From Streptomyces sannanensis (GTDB taxonomy: Bacteria > Actinomycetota > Actinomycetes > Streptomycetales > Streptomycetaceae): a stretch of 64,000 bases of DNA. The stretch is taken from the NCBI RefSeq assembly GCF_039536205.1, contig NZ_BAAAYL010000001.1, positions 3,162,001-3,226,000 of the forward strand, in the 5' to 3' direction. Of the stretch, positions 59,306-64,000 are shown in pieces (the stretch's first letter is position 1; each line of letters begins with the position of its first letter). The notes under the pieces were generated by a model. The model saw nothing but the letters and a program-made list of their open reading frames with translations, did no database searches and was not told the origin of the DNA. A program made the translations under genes and the position numbers.

Positions 59306-59777
59306 CCCGATCGCAGCCGGCACGAAGCCCGTTGACGAGGTCATGGCCCTGGTACGCCACCGGTCGAGCGTGATCCTGGACGTACTCGGCCTGAGATACG
59401 AGACCACCGACGGCGCCCCGTTCGTGGTCCCGTGCCCGGAGGAGGGGCACGACTACCGCGTCCAGCACTTCTGGAAGGTGTACGGGCCCTCCCGCGAGGT
59501 CCTGACCGACGCCCTGGAGCGGCTGCACGGGGAACTCCCTCGGCGTGGGTGGAAGGTGTACCGCTTCGAGAGGGCGAACTCGAAGGCCCGGCAGTTGCAG
59601 CTCGACGTCGAGGACCTGAGCCTGCACCACACGGTGACGGTCGAGGAGGACTTCGCCTCCCGGGATCCCCACGCGTCGAAGTGGGAGAAGGCCGGACGCG
59701 ACGGCCTGTTCGTCACGCTGTCCTCACCCTGCTACGTCGACCCCGACGCCGGCGCCCGACCGGGCGCGGACGTCTGA
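59298..59777 (+). CDS. hypothetical protein coupled to the DUF1023 hydrolase gene
   Basis: It has 159 residues, no signal peptide or membrane helix, and no known family. RSSVILDVLGLRYETTDGAP, FWKVYGPSREVLTDALERLH and DALERLHGELPRRGWKVYRF suggest an alpha/beta fold with a sensor-like repeat. The start (ATGACTGACC) lies inside the hydrolase 3' end, so expression is coupled. It could be an inhibitor/immunity factor of the hydrolase or a lipoprotein-like partner lacking its signal. Stop at 59777. Confidence 0.7.
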   Translation: MTDPIAAGTKPVDEVMALVRHRSSVILDVLGLRYETTDGAPFVVPCPEEGHDYRVQHFWKVYGPSREVLTDALERLHGELPRRGWKVYRFERANSKARQLQLDVEDLSLHHTVTVEEDFASRDPHASKWEKAGRDGLFVTLSSPCYVDPDAGARPGADV

Positions 59778-60096
59778 CCCGTCCGACGCCCGTCCGTCAG
59801 GGCGGCGGCCCGCCCTCCGCCCCCGGAGCAGCTCGCCGCCGCCCCACCCGAAGGTTTCCCGGCTGTCGGCGCACCGAACGGAGGGTGCTCCGGGCCGCAC
59901 CGGGTGCACGGGGATCGTGCGGAAGCCGGAGGGCGCGCAGGCCCAGGAGGCGGATACGGTTGCCGCCATGGACGTCTCCGTTCCCGTGGGTCCGTTGGTC
60001 GCGCCTAGTGCTGTGACCGCCCCGTCGGACGGTGCACCACTCACCACTGCCCCGCCACCTGCGCGAACCTCCTCATCGCCGTCAAGGAGCAGCACC
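59778..60096. other. intergenic region before the DUF397 gene
   Basis: 319 bp. A short AGGGCGG-CGGC-CCGCCCT hairpin at 59799-59816 may end the hydrolase operon. An open frame from 59917 runs into the DUF397 gene, but its codons look like noncoding translation (Pro/Ser-rich), so it is not annotated. DUF397 genes usually follow an XRE gene; none is present here. Confidence 0.5.
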
Positions 60097-60330
60097 ATGG
60101 CTGAACACCCCGCGGACCTCGACTGGGTCAGAGCGGCCCCCGAGGGCGACGCGGGTCCCGGCCCCTGGATCGAGGTCGCGACCGGCCCCGGGGATCTGGT
60201 CCGCATCCGGGAGACGAGCGACCCGGAGAACGTCGTGACAACGACCCGTGCGAAGTGGGACGCCTTCGTCATGGGCGTACTGGCAGGAGAGTTCGACCAC
60301 TTCGCCGAACTCGGCAACGATCAGCCCTGA
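60097..60330 (+). CDS. DUF397 domain protein
   Basis: It has 77 residues. The family core is readable: ADLDWVRAAPEG, then WIEVATGPGDLVRIRETSD and TTTRAKWDAFVMGVLAGEFD. AAGGAGC precedes the ATG at 60097. DUF397 proteins are small partners of XRE regulators (Scr2-type or BldB-related sets) in Streptomyces. Here the XRE partner is missing, so it may act alone or with a distant regulator. Confidence 0.85.
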   Translation: MAEHPADLDWVRAAPEGDAGPGPWIEVATGPGDLVRIRETSDPENVVTTTRAKWDAFVMGVLAGEFDHFAELGNDQP

Positions 60331-60336
60331 CGTCGG

Positions 60337-60612
60337 CTACGCAGCCCGCCGGTAGCTGCTGCCGTCCTTGGCGCGGGCCAGCAGACCCGAGTCGACCAGG
60401 TAACGGCGCAGCGCCGAACAGTCCCCGTGCACCGTGAGCAGCGCCTCGTTGACCTCGGGCTCGGTGTAGGTCCGGTCCTGCTCGAACAGCGTCTCCACGA
60501 GGTGTACCAGCAACTGCTCGCGGCGAGCCGTCTTCCGGGGAATCGCCGTCAGCCGCCCCTGGGAGAAGAAGGCGGCCACTCCTTGCGCACTGCTGGATCC
60601 GCTGTCAGACAT
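60337..60612 (-). CDS. DUF2087 domain protein
   Basis: It has 91 residues. The conserved core is FFSQGRLTAIPRKTARREQL, then FEQDRTYTEPEVNEALLTVH and GDCSALRRYLVDSGLLARAK, a winged-helix-like fold often found fused to ArsR or acetyltransferase domains. Here it stands alone. The start MSDSGSSSAQ at 60612 has GGGAGG upstream. It is convergent with the DUF397 gene (6-bp gap). Function unknown. Confidence 0.88.
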   Translation of the reverse strand: MSDSGSSSAQGVAAFFSQGRLTAIPRKTARREQLLVHLVETLFEQDRTYTEPEVNEALLTVHGDCSALRRYLVDSGLLARAKDGSSYRRAA

Positions 60613-60721
60613 GGCCGGAAGCCTCCCGCGCCGGCCGACGGCGGGCAACGCATTTTCGATGTGGCCCACAGGACGGGGCCCACAGGACGGGGCTCACAGG
60701 ACAGGACTCACAGGAGGGCGC

Positions 60722-63040
60722 TCACAGGCGGAGAGTGAACCAGGTGGTCTTGCCCTCGTCGGTGGGACGGACGCCCCAGCTGTCGGCCAGGGTGTCGACG
60801 AGGACGAGTCCCCGTCCGGACTCCTCGTCGGCCGTGGCCAGGCGTGGCTGGGGCAGGCGGGTGCTGCAGTCGCTGATCTCGACGGTGAGTTCGGTGGGGG
60901 TCCGGCGCATATGCAGGCCGAGCGGCCCACAGGCGTGCTGGACGGCGTTGGTGATCACCTCGGAGACCAGGAGCCGCGCGTCGTCGGCCGCCTGGGCGCA
61001 GTCCCAGGATGCGAGGACCTTGCCGAGGTAGGTGCGTCCCTCTCGCACGGCGGTAGGGACGGCGGGCAGGTGGGTGGTGGCGGTGGCCAGGGGGGCGGCG
61101 GGAAGCCGGGCCAGGAGCAGGGTGACGTCGTCGTTGTGGCTCTGGGCGTCGGGCAGCAGGCCGGCGAGTACGTGATCGGCGGCGGTCTCCAGGTCGGGGG
61201 CGGTGGCCAGGGCGGCGTCGAGGACGGCTATGAGCTGGTTGAGCCGGTATTCGATGTCGCTGTCGGGGGTTTCGATCAGACCGTCGGTGTAGAGCGCGAG
61301 GGTGCCCCCGGGCGGGACGGCGACACAGGTCTGCTGATGGAGGACGTCGCCGACGCCGAGCGGAGTGCTCACGGGCACGGTCAGCATGCGAACACCGTCG
61401 TCGGGTGTGGCGACGAGGATGGGCAGGTGCCCGGCCGAGCAGATGGTCACCTCCCCGGCCTCGGGGGCGATGACCAGATAGCAGCAGGTGACCAGCTGGT
61501 CGGGGACGTCCAGGTCGGAGACGGCCGCGTCGAGGGCCTGCATCAGCTGACGTGGCTGCATACCGGTCTTGGCCAGGGCATGGGCGGCGGACCGCAACTG
61601 CCCCATGACGGCGGCCGCCTCCAGGCCGCGGCCCATCACGTCGCCGATGAGGACCCCGACCTGGCCGGCGCCCAGCGGGATGAGGTCGAACCAGTCGCCG
61701 CCCACGCCCGCGCCCTGGGTGGCGGGGAGATAACGGCTGGCGGCGGCGAGGCCCGGTATGGCGGCCGGGGTGCCCATCAGGCTGCGCTGCAGGGTGAGGG
61801 CGATGTGCCGCTGCTGTTCGTACAGGGCGGTGAGTTCGGCCTCGACCCGTTTGCGGTCGCTGATGTCGCGGACGATGGCGCAGGCCCCGACGACGGTGTC
61901 GTCGGAGGCGCGGGTGGGCCACAGCGTGACGTCCACGTCCAGCATGCGGCCGTCCTTGGTGACCCGGAGGGTCTCGAAGTGCTCGACCTTGTGCCCGTCC
62001 CGCAGGCGCTCCAGGAGTGCGGCGATCTCCTCCTGGTGGTCGGCCGCGGCCAGCACGGCCACGTTCCGGCCGATGGCCTCCTCGGCGGTGTAGCCGTACA
62101 TCCGCTGGGCGGCGGCGTTCCAGTAGGTGATGCGGCCGTCGAGGGTCTTGGCGAGGATGGCGTCCTGCGAGGACTCGACGAGCGCGGCGAGCTCATTGAT
62201 GCGCTGCTCGGCGGCCTTGCGCTCGCTGACGTCGCGGACGGCGGCCGACACCAGCGGGCCGTCGGCCGTCTCCAGCGGACTCAGGCTGATCTCGACCGGG
62301 AACTCCGTACCGTCCTTGCGCAGCCCGTGCAGCTCCAGCCCCGCACCCATCGGACGCACCTGCCGATTGGCGCCGTACCCCCCACGATGCCGGGTGTGCT
62401 GCTCACGGAACCGACCGGGCACCAGCAACTCCACCGGACGCCCCAGCAGCTCCTCACGCCGGTACCCGAACAACACCTCCGTCTGCGCATTGACCAGCCT
62501 GATCACCCCGCCGTGATCCACGATCACCATGGCATCCGGAGCCGCCTCCAACAGCCCCCGGAACCGCTCCTCGGCGGCCTTGCGCTCGCTGACGTCGCGG
62601 ACGGCGGCCGACACCAGCGGGCCGTCGGCCGTCTCCAGCGGACTCAGGCTGATCTCGACCGGGAACTCCGTACCGTCCTTGCGCAGCCCGTGCAGCTCCA
62701 GCCCCGCACCCATCGGACGCACCTGCCGATTGGCGCCGTACCCCCCACGATGCCGGGTGTGCTGCTCACGGAACCGACCGGGCACCAGCAACTCCACCGG
62801 ACGCCCCAGCAGCTCCTCACGCCGGTACCCGAACAACACCTCCGTCTGCGCATTGACCAGCCTGATCACCCCGCCGTGATCCACGATCACCATGGCATCC
62901 GGAGCCGCCTCCAACAGCCCCCGGAACCGCTCCTCGGCGGCGCCTGGATCGCCCTCACCTGCTTCGGCGTCACACCGGCAGGGTGCCCCCTCGGCAGTCC
63001 CCGACCCGCCCACCGACGCTGTTCTGGTCGTATCACCCAT
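60722..63040 (-). CDS. triple-PAS SpoIIE (PP2C) phosphatase with histidine-kinase-like ATPase domain
   Basis: A 772-residue cytoplasmic signalling protein. PAS1 (about 36-156) and PAS2 (157-277) are identical copies; a different PAS3 is at about 280-400 (ESSQDAILAKTLDGRITYWN). The PP2C domain (about 425-615) has GVGGDWFDLIPLG, VLIGDVMGRGLEAA and SHNDDVTLLLARL. The C-terminal HATPase (about 640-772) has ARLLVSEVITNAVQHACG and GRGLVLVDTLADSWG, so it can act as anti-sigma kinase and phosphatase. ATG 63040 was chosen; a TTG four codons upstream is possible. No ligand-specific residues were identified. Confidence 0.93.
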   Translation of the reverse strand: MGDTTRTASVGGSGTAEGAPCRCDAEAGEGDPGAAEERFRGLLEAAPDAMVIVDHGGVIRLVNAQTEVLFGYRREELLGRPVELLVPGRFREQHTRHRGGYGANRQVRPMGAGLELHGLRKDGTEFPVEISLSPLETADGPLVSAAVRDVSERKAAEERFRGLLEAAPDAMVIVDHGGVIRLVNAQTEVLFGYRREELLGRPVELLVPGRFREQHTRHRGGYGANRQVRPMGAGLELHGLRKDGTEFPVEISLSPLETADGPLVSAAVRDVSERKAAEQRINELAALVESSQDAILAKTLDGRITYWNAAAQRMYGYTAEEAIGRNVAVLAAADHQEEIAALLERLRDGHKVEHFETLRVTKDGRMLDVDVTLWPTRASDDTVVGACAIVRDISDRKRVEAELTALYEQQRHIALTLQRSLMGTPAAIPGLAAASRYLPATQGAGVGGDWFDLIPLGAGQVGVLIGDVMGRGLEAAAVMGQLRSAAHALAKTGMQPRQLMQALDAAVSDLDVPDQLVTCCYLVIAPEAGEVTICSAGHLPILVATPDDGVRMLTVPVSTPLGVGDVLHQQTCVAVPPGGTLALYTDGLIETPDSDIEYRLNQLIAVLDAALATAPDLETAADHVLAGLLPDAQSHNDDVTLLLARLPAAPLATATTHLPAVPTAVREGRTYLGKVLASWDCAQAADDARLLVSEVITNAVQHACGPLGLHMRRTPTELTVEISDCSTRLPQPRLATADEESGRGLVLVDTLADSWGVRPTDEGKTTWFTLRL
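62207..62941. repeat. exact 363-bp tandem duplication within the PAS region
   Basis: 62207-62578 and 62570-62941 are identical base for base by eye, with period 363 bp (121 codons), so frame is kept. Only the outer borders diverge. The unit is one whole PAS domain plus its ERKAAE linker. Confidence 0.93.
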
Positions 63041-63442
63041 ACCCGGCCCCAAATAGCTGAATGCCCACCGCGGTTCGGGTCATCCCAGCGCACCCGAACC
63101 ACACCCACCCTCAAATGTCCGATAGTGACACGCCGCTGCCGCAGTTGGTCGATGAAACTGTCGATAAACGATCGACCGGAGTCACTCCGCCCGGTACCGG
63201 CCCATGGGTGTAGTAACGACAGTCATTGCCAGAAGTAACTCTCCGTGATACACAGAGTGACGGTACGCGTACTCACAGACAACCGGTCCGCCTCCGCCAG
63301 GGCAGTGCGACCGGTCCCACATACGAAACCGGGTAAAGAGAGCCACCGAGTCGACATATCTGCGCGGTTCATCGGCGAAGATAGAGCGTGACCCATGCCA
63401 ACGGGCAGGGGCTTGAACAACCCAACAGGGGCGGTGAGTTAC
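63041..63442. other. divergent intergenic region, 402 bp
   Basis: It is less GC-rich than its surroundings and contains GTCGAT-AAACG-ATCGAC (63161-63177), a 6-bp inverted repeat. It should hold the promoters of the phosphatase and of the small membrane-protein gene. No sigma-specific motif could be assigned safely. Confidence 0.45.
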
Positions 63443-63751
63443 ATGAACCTGGCAGCCGAAAAGGGCGACATCACCACCATTATCGGCGGAATCGCTCCGA
63501 ACTGGGGGCCCTTCGGAAGCCTGGGCAATGAAGCGCGCGTCATGATCGAGGTCGTGATGGCGGTCGCCATCCTCATCTGCCTCGGCATCGCGGTGTGGGG
63601 CGCGGCCAAGCAGCGCATCGGCGCGACGGCTCTGCGGGACACCTTCAGTGCGGAGCAGGGCAAGGGCCTGATCGTGGCCGGCCTCACCGGCGTCTTCATC
63701 ATCGGTTCGCTCGGCACGCTCTTCACCATCGTGTACGGAATGGCAGTCTGA
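63443..63751 (+). CDS. small two-helix membrane protein, possibly VirB2/TrbC-like
   Basis: It has 102 residues. After MNLAAEKGDITTIIGGIAPN comes one membrane helix (VMIEVVMAVAILICLGIAVW), a short polar loop (GAAKQRIGATALRDTFSAEQ) and a second helix (LIVAGLTGVFIIGSLGTLFT). The size and two-helix layout resemble pilin-like subunits that open type IV-secretion-like membrane clusters in Streptomyces. GGGGCGG lies nine bases before the ATG at 63443; GTG 63434 is possible. The rest of the cluster would be to the right, outside the window. Confidence 0.65.
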   Translation: MNLAAEKGDITTIIGGIAPNWGPFGSLGNEARVMIEVVMAVAILICLGIAVWGAAKQRIGATALRDTFSAEQGKGLIVAGLTGVFIIGSLGTLFTIVYGMAV

Positions 63752-63965
63752 CCCCCTGCTCAGCCGTCCCGCCGCGCATCCATCCCGTCCCGGGCGTCCC
63801 CAGCCCCCTCATTCCCCGTCCCCTACACCATCCGTCCGTCGTGCCCACCGGCTGAGGTTGCGTCCCCCTGATGTCGAGTCAACACACCGCGCCCGCGCGG
63901 AATCCAGCACGGCTACCGTCGTGTGACGACGAGGAAAACCAAACGGTCGAGGGGGCGTACGCGGC

Positions 63966-64000
63966 ATGAGTCTCGGCGACGAGCACAGGGACGAGGGCGG
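63966..64000 (+). CDS. start of a further gene, cut by the window edge
   Basis: ATG 63966 begins MSLGDEHRDEG, eight bases after a GAGGGGGCG ribosome site, in line with the preceding small membrane-protein gene. Only eleven codons are visible, so no function can be given. Confidence 0.5.
   Translation, partial: MSLGDEHRDEG

Noticed and set aside
59917..60096. N-terminal extension of the DUF397 protein
   Set aside because: It is Pro/Ser-rich noncoding-like translation; AAGGAGC sets the start at 60097.
60611..63238. 875-codon + strand frame opposite the PAS/SpoIIE phosphatase
   Set aside because: It mirrors the phosphatase gene, including its duplication, and has no domain of its own.
1..64000. 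tRNA, rRNA or CRISPR loci
   Set aside because: No cloverleaf T-loop, rRNA core sequence or spaced direct-repeat array was recognised by eye; a tRNA scan would be decisive.

Overview
This is chromosomal DNA from a Streptomyces species. The evidence is very high GC, many GTG starts, mycothiol genes, and long runs matching the well-known Streptomyces block that carries gpmA, mshA, the heparin-binding-hemagglutinin-like gene, nur, glnR, mshD, ppk, pstSCAB, pit and csoR. No rRNA, tRNA or CRISPR was recognised. The far left (1-1.8 kb) looks like the end of a decayed mobile segment: an aquaporin tail, an arsenate reductase, a frameshifted arsN-type acetyltransferase and a truncated tyrosine recombinase.

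Layout. 1.9-8.4 kb: gpmA, an MFS exporter, ybjN, mshA (first step of mycothiol synthesis), a methyltransferase and a secreted NlpC/P60 hydrolase. 8.5-11.4 kb: a receiver/PP2C phosphatase, two intergenic repeat elements, then DUF2516, an HbhA-like coiled coil and an XRE regulator. 11.9-19.9 kb: accessory genes (GNAT, VOC, PLP lyase, AEC carrier, kinase-like phosphotransferase, HAD hydrolase, GntR), with a frameshifted LysR gene and a LysE remnant. 20-26.8 kb: an Eis-like acetyltransferase, asparaginase, rsiG (c-di-GMP-responsive anti-sigma factor of WhiG), dtd, ygfZ, nur, nitrobindin and a 33-residue membrane peptide. 26.9-32.6 kb: a minus-strand sulfur block (sulfurtransferase plus SseC-like DUF1416) preceded by a 26-codon Cys-containing leader peptide and a hairpin, then LmeA-like, repeat-bearing membrane, MoaD-like and hydrolase genes.

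32.8-51.7 kb is a nutrient-control region. It holds glnR (nitrogen), a LacI regulator, a secreted 5'-nucleotidase, mshD (last mycothiol step) and a YtrA-type GntR/ABC operon with a perfect operator. The phosphate cluster follows: ppk-CHAD-Nudix, pstS with PHO-box repeats, pstC-pstA-pstB, and convergently pit with its PhoU-like partner. csoR with its copper operator closes the region. Together these scavenge organic phosphate, import it with high or low affinity, and store it as polyphosphate.

51.8-64 kb is more variable: a small conserved protein, a lipoprotein, a BBE-type flavoprotein, a PAP2 phosphatase, a transglycosylase/NlpC hydrolase and a WXG100-like/DUF1023 hydrolase/small-protein trio. 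It ends with DUF397 and DUF2087 proteins, a triple-PAS SpoIIE phosphatase with an exact internal duplication, and the start of a membrane-protein gene set.

The most notable structural features are four repeats: a 170-bp MITE-like element whose CTAG duplication coincides with a stop codon, a second repeat family with one copy in the 5'-nucleotidase promoter region, a 133-bp tandem amplification of the pit 3' end, and a 363-bp perfect PAS duplication.
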